Source: CAVRCT01 sp963719645
GTDB taxonomy: Bacteria > Pseudomonadota > Gammaproteobacteria > DSM-16500
Length of the DNA: 64,000 nucleotides
Direction: 5' to 3'
Assembly: GCA_963719645.1 (NCBI GenBank)
Contig: CAVRCT010000007.1
Span: 558,001-622,000 of the forward strand
Of this stretch, positions 43,622-51,710 are shown piece after piece. The position numbers were made by a program, and so were the translations under genes. How positions within the stretch are numbered: the stretch's first letter is position 1; every line of letters starts with the position of its first letter. The notes beneath the pieces are model-generated. The model ran no database searches. It had not been told where the DNA came from and saw only the letters and a list, made by a program, of their open reading frames with translations.

Positions 43622-43681
43622 ATGTTTGAAGGGAAATCAGACGCCATTTTATCATCGCTTAATTCATATCTTTCATCATAA
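43622..43681 (+). CDS. Possible 19-codon leader ORF
   Basis: ATG preceded by GAGGAAG opens a 19-codon frame (MFEGKSDAILSSLNSYLSS) that stops 12 bp before the DUF1622 gene. The ribosome site and position are good, but there is no recognised homologue. It may be a leader peptide or chance. Confidence 0.25.
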   Translation: MFEGKSDAILSSLNSYLSS

Positions 43682-43693
43682 ATAGGAGTCAGT

Positions 43694-44041
43694 ATGCTTT
43701 GGTTTGATCTACATGGTGCATTTCTCCTGATTCAGCATGGCATTTCTTTTTTAGGTGTTCTGATTATTTTATCAGGTGTATTGATATCACTTTATCAGTA
43801 TGCACTGTATTTATTAAAAAAAGTCAAACCGCATGGGTCGGAAATTAATGCCATTCGCTTGAGTTTAGGCCGTATCTTAATTTTGGGATTAGAGTTTATT
43901 GTTGCAGCTGACTTGATTAGTACGACAACGGCACCGGATTATTATTCAGTCGGTATTGTTGCAATTGTTGTTGCGATTCGAACGGTTTTAAGTTTTTCAA
44001 TTAATCGTGAGTTGATGAATTTGCATAAAGAGAAAAACTAG
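43694..44041 (+). CDS. DUF1622 small membrane protein
   Basis: The 115-residue protein has three membrane helices (about 15-38, 55-75 and 80-100). The DUF1622 pattern is present: RLSLGRILILGLEFIVAADL followed by a short loop and IRTVLSFSINRELMNL. The function of the family is unknown. The ribosome site is AGGAG. It overlaps the convergent Cys-rich gene by 4 bp. Confidence 0.85.
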   Translation: MLWFDLHGAFLLIQHGISFLGVLIILSGVLISLYQYALYLLKKVKPHGSEINAIRLSLGRILILGLEFIVAADLISTTTAPDYYSVGIVAIVVAIRTVLSFSINRELMNLHKEKN

Positions 44042-44493
44042 TTATCATTAATTTGCATATCAGCGCCGGTATCTTCGCCGGTTTTGGTATCCATGTCATA
44101 GTTCTCATCATCCGTTGGCACGTAGCAATCACCATTCGGACAAGGCGTTTCATTCATCACACGGCAGCCTGGGCAAGGTTGATAGTAATAGCCGCAACCG
44201 CCTGCGCACCCGCAAGGTGGTACCAAATAATAAACCGAAATACTGGCGCTGCTACGGTGGCGATGAGGTTGATAAGGGTGATAGCGTCGATAAACGTGTC
44301 GATGATAATGATGTGTGTAAACGTAATGTGTTCGGTAAACTTCTGTTGGCATGACACAAGAATAACAAGGGGCAACCGATGTTGAGGCGGGATAGACAAT
44401 GTAATATTCCGCGCGCGCATTCGTTTGACTGAAAAAAAGAATTGCGCAAAAAGATATTATTTTAATGGCTGACACTCGCTTATTGTTTGGCAT
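44038..44493 (-). CDS. Unknown secreted Cys/Tyr/His-rich protein
   Basis: No family was recognised. The 151-residue precursor has a signal peptide (cleavage after ARA, residue 28). The mature part is Tyr/His/Arg-rich (HYHRHVYRRYHPYQPHRHR). It has a Cys-rich stretch (PPCGCAGGCGYYYQPCPGC and CPNGDC) and an acidic tail. The many closely spaced Cys suggest disulfides or metal binding in the periplasm or outside. A GAAGG ribosome site precedes the ATG. Confidence 0.65.
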   Translation of the reverse strand: MPNNKRVSAIKIISFCAILFFSQTNARAEYYIVYPASTSVAPCYSCVMPTEVYRTHYVYTHHYHRHVYRRYHPYQPHRHRSSASISVYYLVPPCGCAGGCGYYYQPCPGCRVMNETPCPNGDCYVPTDDENYDMDTKTGEDTGADMQINDN

Positions 44494-44608
44494 AAGCCCT
44501 TCCTTCTGAATACTTATATTTTAACACGATTAGCAGAGGGGCGGGTGTGCTGGGTTAAATCATTGTGAATTCAGGGTGGTAAAAAAAGTCCAGGGTCCCG
44601 CTTTGAAA

Positions 44609-44783
44609 GGCATTGTTGCATAATTCTCGGTGTCAATTCAGTGTCGTGCCAGCATGCTTTTAGCTGGCATCCAGGTTTGCTCTATTTATGACTATATAAA
44701 TTTTATTAAGAGCAAACCTGGATGCCAGCTAAAAGCACGCTGGCACGACACTAAGCTGACTCTGTGAATTACGCAACAACGCC
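44609..44783. repeat. Nested palindrome with GTCGTGCCAGCATGC core
   Basis: The outer arms GGCATTGTTGCATAATTC and GAATTACGCAACAACGCC are the same as around the family 3 element at 41120. The inner arms GTGTCGTGCCAGCATGCTTT and complement (44641-44750) contain AGCTGGCATCCAGGTTTGC. A half family H module (CAAGGGGGATTTGTATAAAA) follows at 44793-44812. This gives three repeat layers in 210 bp. Confidence 0.9.
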
Positions 44784-44822
44784 ACTTTGAACAAGGGGGA
44801 TTTGTATAAAAAGAACAAGTTC

Positions 44823-46073
44823 TTATTTAGATTTTTCTTTAACCCAAATTAAACTAATCACTGCAGCGAACAAATAAACAGGGATGACAGCCAATGCATA
44901 ACGATAATTGCTTAAGCTGAAGTAATGAACGCCATCTACCAGTGTTCCACTCCAACCTAAGTCGAGTAATTTACCGATAGCTGGTTCAGTTAAGCTATCG
45001 AGAATAGCGTCGCTCGCATTGACCATGGCAATGACAGAGGCGGTTAAAAAAATTGGATTGCTTTCTTTGCCCATGGTGAAAACCAACATGTATACACCTA
45101 AGCTGAAACCAAAAATGCACAACATGATTTCTAATAACCAATGAGGTAAAGGACAGTAAAGAATAGTACAAATAGAAAGACACGCAATGGCTGTGCCAAT
45201 TAACATCACCGTGCGACGATTGTTCAGTCGGTCGGATAAAATGCCGAGTAATGGGCTGCCAATCCCGAAGCTGATGAAAATCAGCGACATCATTGAGGCC
45301 GTTTCAATTTTTGTTAAATGATACGCTTCTTGTAAAAAAGGATTTCCCCATAGCCCACCGAATACGGCGAGCGGACAAAATGCAAATCCACCGTATAACG
45401 TGAGCAACCAATTTTGTTTATTTTTAAAAATCTGCACAATATCTTTCAGTGAAATTTTATTTTTATCATCAGAGACCGGTTGCAATTTGGAGCTGGCCAC
45501 GGCGAGAGTGAATAAAATCGCGATCACAAAGCCAATGATACCCACGATGCCCAAGCTGTTGCGCCAGCCATGTTCATGGACTAAAAAAGATAACGGTGCT
45601 TGACCAAACACGGCACCGGCCATGGCGGCGGTAGCGAGCAATCCATTCACAAAGGCGTAATGACGTGAATGAAATAGCACAGAGGCTAATTTCATGTAAG
45701 AGACCGTTGCAAATGCCACGCCAAGACCCATCAATGCGCGGGATAATTCAGCTGCCAATAATGTTTGAGCTTGTGAGAAGAGTGTGACGCCGAGCGCGCA
45801 GGCAAAAATCGCTAGTGCAGTGAGCCAGCGTATGCCATATTTATCTAACAGAAATCCTACGAATAATTGGGCAATCATGTAGGTGTAATAAAAGGTTGCC
45901 GCTAAATTGCCTAATCCTGCAGCGGAAATCTGAAACGAAGACATTAATTCCTGGGTAATAATGCTGGGATAGGTTTGTAATAATAATTTGTAAAATACGT
46001 AGCATGCGCACAAGCTGATGACGATCACAGGATAAAAGTTGCGAACGGTGCTTAAAGAGCGAGTATTGAGCAT
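44823..46073 (-). CDS. Major facilitator superfamily transporter
   Basis: The 416-residue inner-membrane carrier has twelve predicted helices. The MFS inter-helix motif is GFLLDKYGIRWLTALA between helices 2 and 3, with its second-half echo GILSDRLNNRRTVML. The substrate cannot be told; similar carriers are numerous in Legionellales and often carry amino acids or organic acids. It is not part of an operon. Confidence 0.85.
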   Translation of the reverse strand: MLNTRSLSTVRNFYPVIVISLCACYVFYKLLLQTYPSIITQELMSSFQISAAGLGNLAATFYYTYMIAQLFVGFLLDKYGIRWLTALAIFACALGVTLFSQAQTLLAAELSRALMGLGVAFATVSYMKLASVLFHSRHYAFVNGLLATAAMAGAVFGQAPLSFLVHEHGWRNSLGIVGIIGFVIAILFTLAVASSKLQPVSDDKNKISLKDIVQIFKNKQNWLLTLYGGFAFCPLAVFGGLWGNPFLQEAYHLTKIETASMMSLIFISFGIGSPLLGILSDRLNNRRTVMLIGTAIACLSICTILYCPLPHWLLEIMLCIFGFSLGVYMLVFTMGKESNPIFLTASVIAMVNASDAILDSLTEPAIGKLLDLGWSGTLVDGVHYFSLSNYRYALAVIPVYLFAAVISLIWVKEKSK

Positions 46074-46219
46074 AAGGGAAATACCTCATCGTTATTTTTG
46101 TACAAATTTGTGTCATTATAACCCAAAGGTATATATCTTGTCTTGTGTTAAATTTTTATTATAAATCAATAAGTTATATTTATTGAAAAAGTATTATTGC
46201 ATAATGAACCGCTTTGAGA

Positions 46220-46306
46220 CTGAGCCGCGACCGTCAGGGAGCGTCACGGAATCAGCGATTGAAACAAACGCTGATTCCGTGACGCTCCCTGACGGTCGCG
46301 GCTCAG
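46220..46306. repeat. Palindromic repeat, family 2
   Basis: Near-perfect arms CTGAGCCGCGACCGTCAGGG and complement enclose GCGTCACGGAATCAGCG and its own complement, so nearly the whole 87 bp pairs. It lies 14 bp beyond the stop of the 742-residue unknown gene and upstream of the MFS gene. Confidence 0.92.
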
Positions 46307-46320
46307 TTTAAAACATTTTT

Positions 46321-48549
46321 TTAAAAAGAACCCAATTGCCCATCAATGATATCGCGATGCATGCCTTCAAAATAATCCCAGTTGGCTTCATCTAATGGAT
46401 CTTTCAAAGCATCTACCAATTGTGTTTTGATGCCTTGTAAAATTTGCTTCTGTGAGTCATTCAATGGGGTCACGTTGATGGCAGTGACTTGTTGTGCTAA
46501 ATCGCAAATGACATAAAGTTTCACATCATTGTCAGAGGATAAATTCATTAAACCTGGGCTCACATCGACATGGTTTTCGTTTGAGTGAGCAGTCATGATT
46601 TTCCAGGCGGAGTAGATGGGTTTTTCAAATTCGCCGAGTTGGTAATTTTTCATAATCATCGCACCAGAATCTAACACTTCCTGGGTGGCTTCATCATGTG
46701 TTTCAGATAGGGAGGATTCGGGTGTGCTTTCTTCCTCAGTCGTCAGTAAGGGTTTGGTTGCAACTTTTTCTTCTGCTGGAAGAGTGAGTGGCGTTGCTGC
46801 TTTTTCTTCTTGCACAGCGGGTTCTTCTTCAAATGAAATCGATAACGGTTTCGTGCTGATTTTTTCTTCTTCGGGTTTTATGTTGCTCGTTGTAACCGGC
46901 TCTTCATTTGCCTCTTCGGGGATCAGCAGCGGTTGCATTGTCGCAGGCTTTTCTTTCACAGCTTCTTCTTTTACGGGCTCTGGTTCGAATGCTGCAATAG
47001 GTTCTTCTGCGATGGGCATCGATAAAGGTTTTGTAATTTTTTCTGTCTGCGCAGGTTGGATAATGGCGGTTGTTTTCTCTTTTTCAGTTTGGATGGGAGT
47101 TGCAGGGCTAATTTGTTCAATTGGCACTTCTGCTGTTAATTCAGGTTCACTCGCTTCCTCTAGTGCTATCAATCGCGTTGCATGTAATTTTTCACCGACT
47201 TTGCATAACTCGGCGACCATGCGTAGAATTTCTGCCATTAATTTTTTAGCAAAAATGCCGCTGATGTTATTCGACATCGTTTGTAATTGTGCGATGACGG
47301 TAGAATAAATGATTTTGATATCGATTTTAGGATAACCCCCTTCGCGAATCACATGTTTTTCACCGGTAATTAAATCAGTTTTAATGATTGCCTTGCCAAG
47401 CAGCGTGTCGGTTAATACCGTATCGATAGCCGTTAATTCTTTGCTGCGCATAAAAATATGGAAAAATTGTTTATGAAAATTTTCGCGAATTAATTTCACT
47501 TTTGCAATTAAAAATTTCAGCGCATAAAAATCATCTTTCACTTCTTTAAAAATGGCATCATGTGCTTGCTTAATGGTGAATTCATTTTGATAAATTGCTG
47601 GGTCTGCATCAATTAATTGAATATTTTTACGCATTTTTTCAGTCAAACGAATGCGTATATGATAGCCCAATAAGCCATCCATTGTTTTCAGGTTAGTGGA
47701 TTTAAAAAACTCATCCAGTATTTTTTTTAACTCAGTGTTTTTAATGATCCGATCTTTTTGCAAAAAACGCAACTTGGCATGTTCTGTTTCTAATTGCGGA
47801 TAAACGACAGCTTTTTGGATGATGGCATGAGCAAATTGACTAAATGCCAATTCCTTTTCATTGTGAATAATGGTGAGCTTGGTCTCATCATGGATTTTTT
47901 CATAGCCATCCTGAGCCACTGTATTGACGAATTTGCGGAATGCTAAATGATGCGTGATGCGCAATCGATCCAACTCAGGATTAAATAATCGGTGATAAAT
48001 AAGCGGTTCAACGACTGCAAGCAATGACTCGAGTCGATAGCCAGGGATGCGACGTAATTGTTTTTCATTGATGACTTTTTCTAAAATCGTTTGCGCAATT
48101 TTAATTAACTCAGGGCGGGCTTTTTCAGGAAATTGTTTTAATTCTTCAGTCGGTAAGATATCAGGTAGCAATGCTTCTGCATAAGCGCGTTCAGTTTTTT
48201 TGCGCAGTTGTAAATAGGCGCGTACCAATTCGATCAATTCATTTTTTTGGTTTGCATCGAATAAAGCAAAACCTAAATTCGCAATGACTTCATTCATTTT
48301 AAGGTCATTTAGAGTGTGCGGTGCATCCGATAAAAAACTTTCTGCGAGCGTGTTAGGAATAATTTCGTGCGCATAAGGAATTTCATTCACCATGAGGCGA
48401 ATTAAGCTTTCTGTTTTGTCTCGTTTTAGGCGTTTGCTTTCTTCGAGCAGTTGGGTCAAGCTTGCTACGAGTTTATCGATACCCAACATCTCTTGATGCC
48501 CTTGTTTCGTAGGCATTTTTTCCATTGTGTCATCCCTCTCAGCGCTCAA
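46321..48549 (-). CDS. Unknown 742-residue protein with Glu/Pro/Thr-rich repeats
   Basis: No family was recognised. Residues 1-480 look mainly helical and charged. Residues about 480-640 are low complexity with degenerate repeats around KPLS-x-x-x-EEEP (for example TKPLSMPIAEEP, TKPLSISFEEEP, TKPLLTTEEE). A folded end of about 100 residues follows (YQLGEFEKPIYSAWKIMTAH). No membrane helix or signal peptide is present. The TTG at 48549 has a strong AAAGGAG site 6 bp upstream; an ATG at 48525 is the alternative. Size, composition and lack of enzyme motifs fit an effector-type protein by inference. Confidence 0.65.
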   Translation of the reverse strand: MSAERDDTMEKMPTKQGHQEMLGIDKLVASLTQLLEESKRLKRDKTESLIRLMVNEIPYAHEIIPNTLAESFLSDAPHTLNDLKMNEVIANLGFALFDANQKNELIELVRAYLQLRKKTERAYAEALLPDILPTEELKQFPEKARPELIKIAQTILEKVINEKQLRRIPGYRLESLLAVVEPLIYHRLFNPELDRLRITHHLAFRKFVNTVAQDGYEKIHDETKLTIIHNEKELAFSQFAHAIIQKAVVYPQLETEHAKLRFLQKDRIIKNTELKKILDEFFKSTNLKTMDGLLGYHIRIRLTEKMRKNIQLIDADPAIYQNEFTIKQAHDAIFKEVKDDFYALKFLIAKVKLIRENFHKQFFHIFMRSKELTAIDTVLTDTLLGKAIIKTDLITGEKHVIREGGYPKIDIKIIYSTVIAQLQTMSNNISGIFAKKLMAEILRMVAELCKVGEKLHATRLIALEEASEPELTAEVPIEQISPATPIQTEKEKTTAIIQPAQTEKITKPLSMPIAEEPIAAFEPEPVKEEAVKEKPATMQPLLIPEEANEEPVTTSNIKPEEEKISTKPLSISFEEEPAVQEEKAATPLTLPAEEKVATKPLLTTEEESTPESSLSETHDEATQEVLDSGAMIMKNYQLGEFEKPIYSAWKIMTAHSNENHVDVSPGLMNLSSDNDVKLYVICDLAQQVTAINVTPLNDSQKQILQGIKTQLVDALKDPLDEANWDYFEGMHRDIIDGQLGSF

Positions 48550-48684
48550 GCCATTCTCCTTTAATCATAGCGCAAATTTTGGCTATTATTGCATAATCGA
48601 TTGATTTTGGCATTCACTATGTGCTTCTCTCTGAGCTTTCGTTATAATCATTGAGTTGCCCCAAATACGAGGTCTTTAGTCTTC

Positions 48685-49578
48685 ATGGATATTATCCATC
48701 ACTATCTCTATTTAATTTTATTCATCACTGGCTTTTCTGCCGCGACAGTGGATGCGATTGCAGGAGGAGGTGGTTTAATTAGTTTGCCTGTGTTGTTGGG
48801 TATTGGCTTGCCACCGTATCTTGCGCTGGGCACCAATAAACTCCAATCCAGTGTTGGCACAGTGGTTGCTGCGTTCAGTTACTACCGTCGAGGTTATTTA
48901 GAAAAAGATCATTTCGTGCTGGGATTCGTTTTTACCCTCATTGGCGCCGCATTAGGTGCAATTACGATTCAATTTATCAACAGTGAATTATTAAAAAAAG
49001 GCATTCCTTTTTTCTTATTAATTATTTTAATTTATATGTTTTTTTCCCCGCGATTGGGTGAAATGGATCAGCACGCCAGAATGAAAGAAACTTATTTTCT
49101 GGCGACCTTCGGCGTTATGTTAGGTTTTTATGACGGTTTCTTAGGGCCTGGCGTGGGATCTTTTTGGGTGTTTTTAGTGATGTACTTTCTCGGCAAAAAT
49201 TTGGTGAAAGCCACGGCCTATACAAAAGTATTTAACGCAAATACAAATATTATGGCGCTGATCTGCTTTGCACTTACCAACAATGTGGATTATAAGATTG
49301 GTGCTTGCATGTTAGTGGGTCAATTGATAGGAGGTCGATTAGGTGCTCATTTAGCCATGAAAAAAGGTGCAACATTAATTCGTCCCTTGTTTATGCTGGT
49401 CGTCAGTGCCACCATTGTTACGTTAATTTATAAAAATTTTGGTGACGTGGCTGATTTTATCAATCAGTTGGATTTTATCACGTTCTGCTTGGTTGTCGCC
49501 GCAGCTGTGTTTTTCAGTATTTTATTAATTTGGCGCAAATTGAAAAAGCCCAAAATGGCAGAGAGCTCTGACACATGA
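48685..49578 (+). CDS. TauE/SafE (TSUP) family membrane transporter
   Basis: The 297-residue membrane protein has about eight helices. The TSUP motif comes in two copies: FSAATVDAIAGGGGLISLPV with LALGTNKLQSSVGT in the first half, and GFYDGFLGPGVGSFWVF with KVFNANTNIMALI in the second. Family members carry sulfite, sulfonates or other small organic anions; the substrate here is not known. A TATAAT at 48643-48648 is a probable -10 box. Its stop overlaps the gloB start by 4 bp (ATGA). Confidence 0.88.
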   Translation: MDIIHHYLYLILFITGFSAATVDAIAGGGGLISLPVLLGIGLPPYLALGTNKLQSSVGTVVAAFSYYRRGYLEKDHFVLGFVFTLIGAALGAITIQFINSELLKKGIPFFLLIILIYMFFSPRLGEMDQHARMKETYFLATFGVMLGFYDGFLGPGVGSFWVFLVMYFLGKNLVKATAYTKVFNANTNIMALICFALTNNVDYKIGACMLVGQLIGGRLGAHLAMKKGATLIRPLFMLVVSATIVTLIYKNFGDVADFINQLDFITFCLVVAAAVFFSILLIWRKLKKPKMAESSDT

Positions 49579-50336
49579 ATACGATTATTCCTCTTCGAGC
49601 GTTTAAAGATAATTACATTTGGTTGTGGCAAGCGAATCAATTTGCCTGGGTAGTTGATCCGGGTGATGCGTCGCCGGTGATGAATTACCTGAAAAAAAAT
49701 CAATTGAAATTAGCTGGCATTTTACTGACGCATCATCATGCCGATCATTCCGGTGGTATTCATGAATTAATTACGCAATGGCCTAATCTGCTTGTCTATG
49801 GTTCAGAACGAAGTCCGGTGAATGAGATCACTGTGCGATTAAAAACGAGTGATACCCTTGTATGCGGCCCATTGCAATTAAAGGTCATGGAAATCCCAGG
49901 CCATACGTTGGATCATTTGGCATTTTATAATGAGGAAGTGGTTTTTTGCGGTGATACATTATTTAGCGCGGGTTGTGGACGAGTATTTGAGGGAACGTAT
50001 GACCAAATGTATCACTCGTTGATGCGGTTGGCGAACTTGCCGCAAACGATTAAAATTTACTGTGGTCATGAATATACCTTACAGAATTTAACGTTTGCCG
50101 AGCAGGTTGAACCGACCAATACATTTATTCAGCAAAAAATGACGGCCATCAAAAAGCTATTATCAGCAGGTGAGGCAAGCGTGCCTTCTCTGTTGGCAGA
50201 TGAATTGCAAATGAATCCTTTTTTGCGCTGTAATAACAGCACTGTGATAGAATCAGCGCGTCAGCGAGGGAATGTCACTATTGATCAGCCCGTTGAGATC
50301 TTTCAGTTTCTACGCGAATGGAAAAATACTTTTTAA
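49575..50336 (+). CDS. gloB: Hydroxyacylglutathione hydrolase (glyoxalase II)
   Basis: This hydrolyses S-lactoylglutathione to lactate and glutathione, the second step of methylglyoxal removal. The 253-residue metallo-beta-lactamase-fold enzyme has the metal motif LTHHHADHSGG (H53, H55, D57, H58). It also has EIPGHTLDHLAF, FCGDTLFSAGCGRVFEG and YCGHEYTLQNL. Its length is normal. It is coupled to the TSUP gene by a 4-bp overlap; the next gene starts directly after its stop. Confidence 0.95.
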   Translation: MNTIIPLRAFKDNYIWLWQANQFAWVVDPGDASPVMNYLKKNQLKLAGILLTHHHADHSGGIHELITQWPNLLVYGSERSPVNEITVRLKTSDTLVCGPLQLKVMEIPGHTLDHLAFYNEEVVFCGDTLFSAGCGRVFEGTYDQMYHSLMRLANLPQTIKIYCGHEYTLQNLTFAEQVEPTNTFIQQKMTAIKKLLSAGEASVPSLLADELQMNPFLRCNNSTVIESARQRGNVTIDQPVEIFQFLREWKNTF

Positions 50337-51314
50337 GTGGATATGCCGATGAATGTCACCAGAGAGAACGCAGTTCTGAACAAACAGCTCTATATATCCT
50401 GTATTGTTCCAGTCTTTAACGAACAAGCCAATGTAAAAACTTTTTTTAGCGAATTGGTGCTGATGTTGCAGCAGCTAACGCTGCGGTTTGAAATAATTGT
50501 CGTGGATGACGGCAGTCGTGATGCAACCGTTGCCGCTCTGCAAGAATTGCCGACAGAATATCGAATTAAATTATTAGCGTTTTCGCGTAACTTTGGTAAA
50601 GAGACCGCATTAACAGCCGGTCTTGAACATTGCACAGGCGATGTTGCTATTTTGATGGATGCCGATTTTCAGCATCCCATCGATGTGTTGCCTGATTTTA
50701 TTAAACAATGGCAGCAAGGCTATGACATGGTGTATGGCGTGCGTAAAAACCGTGATAGTGAATCGCGCCTAAAACGGAATTTTGCGAATTTATTTTATTG
50801 GCTGATGCGTAAAATGACTAAAATTGATTTGCCTAATAATGCGGGTGATTTTCGGTTATTGGATCGCAAAGTGGTGAACGCGTTAAATAGTTTTGAAGAG
50901 CGTTCGCGTTTTATGAAAGGGATGTATGCCTGGGTCGGTTTCAAAAAAGTGGCGGTTCTTTTTGATGTGCGTGACCGCGCAGCCGGTAATAGTTCCTGGG
51001 GTTTCACCCGTTTAGCTGAATTGGCGTTGACTGGTATTACGTCTTTCTCTGATATTCCATTGCGAATTTGGGGTTTTATTGGTTTTGTGATTTCAGTGAT
51101 TTCCATGGTATATGCTATTTATATCGTGACGCGAACATTAATCTATGGTGCGGATATGCCGGGGTTTCCGAGTATTATTGTCGCCGTGATGTTTTTAGGC
51201 GGCATTCAACTTTTATCCATTGGTATTTTAGGTGAATACATCGCTAGAATTTTTACGGAAGTCAAAAAACGGCCTAAATACATTATTGATTTGCAGAGTG
51301 GTTTTGATGATTAA
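50337..51314 (+). CDS. GT2 polyprenyl-phosphate glycosyltransferase (DPM1/ArnC/FlmF type)
   Basis: The 325-residue GT2 enzyme has an N-terminal GT-A domain: SCIVPVFNEQANV, IVVDDGSRDATV, LMDADFQHPID (DxD) and AGDFRLLDRKV. Two membrane helices follow near the C-terminus (about 235-260 and 270-300), as in enzymes that load a sugar onto undecaprenyl phosphate. The GTG at 50337 follows the gloB stop; ATGs at 50343 and 50349 are also possible. It overlaps the gtrA-like gene by 8 bp. With its neighbours it probably makes the donor for the ArnT-like transferase. Confidence 0.87.
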   Translation: MDMPMNVTRENAVLNKQLYISCIVPVFNEQANVKTFFSELVLMLQQLTLRFEIIVVDDGSRDATVAALQELPTEYRIKLLAFSRNFGKETALTAGLEHCTGDVAILMDADFQHPIDVLPDFIKQWQQGYDMVYGVRKNRDSESRLKRNFANLFYWLMRKMTKIDLPNNAGDFRLLDRKVVNALNSFEERSRFMKGMYAWVGFKKVAVLFDVRDRAAGNSSWGFTRLAELALTGITSFSDIPLRIWGFIGFVISVISMVYAIYIVTRTLIYGADMPGFPSIIVAVMFLGGIQLLSIGILGEYIARIFTEVKKRPKYIIDLQSGFDD

Positions 51315-51702
51315 AAAACATTTGCCTTTGTTTTATCAATTGGTGCGTTTCGGTATTGTCGGCGTGACCGCTGCGGCTGTGCATTTTTCGATTGTTGTTT
51401 TGTTAGTGCAAACCGGTGTGCTCAAGGAGCCTTTGATTGCAAATATCTTTGCGTTTATGGTTGCATTTCATGTGAGTTATTCGGGTCACCGTTATTGGAC
51501 ATTTCGCGGCACAGAAACCAGTCATCGTACTGCATTGCCTAAATTGCTGGCTGTTTCGAGTTTAGGTTTTTGTGTGAATGAAGGATTATTTTATTTATTC
51601 TTTGTGCAAATGGGTCTGCCTTATCCATTAGCATTATTTATTGTTTTAACCGTTATGCCAATTATTACGTTTACACTTAGCAAATTGTGGGTGTTTGCTT
51701 AA
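51307..51702 (+). CDS. GtrA-family membrane protein (putative polyprenyl-sugar flippase)
   Basis: The 131-residue protein has four membrane helices and the GtrA pattern: QLVRFGIVGVTAAAVHF, FMVAFHVSYSGHRYWTF, LSKLWVF at the end. GtrA proteins are thought to move polyprenyl-phosphate-linked sugars across the inner membrane. The start ATG at 51307 overlaps the GT2 stop by 8 bp; an upstream in-frame ATG at 51232 lies within the GT2 gene and is not used. The GT2-GtrA pair is a classical module. Confidence 0.88.
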   Translation: MIKKHLPLFYQLVRFGIVGVTAAAVHFSIVVLLVQTGVLKEPLIANIFAFMVAFHVSYSGHRYWTFRGTETSHRTALPKLLAVSSLGFCVNEGLFYLFFVQMGLPYPLALFIVLTVMPIITFTLSKLWVFA

Positions 51703-51710
51703 GTGAAGCG

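Noticed and set aside
46685..47308. 207-codon ORF opposite the 742-residue gene
   Set aside because: It is the antisense shadow of the Glu/Pro/Thr-rich repeats (Ser/Val/Gly-rich translation) with no start signals.
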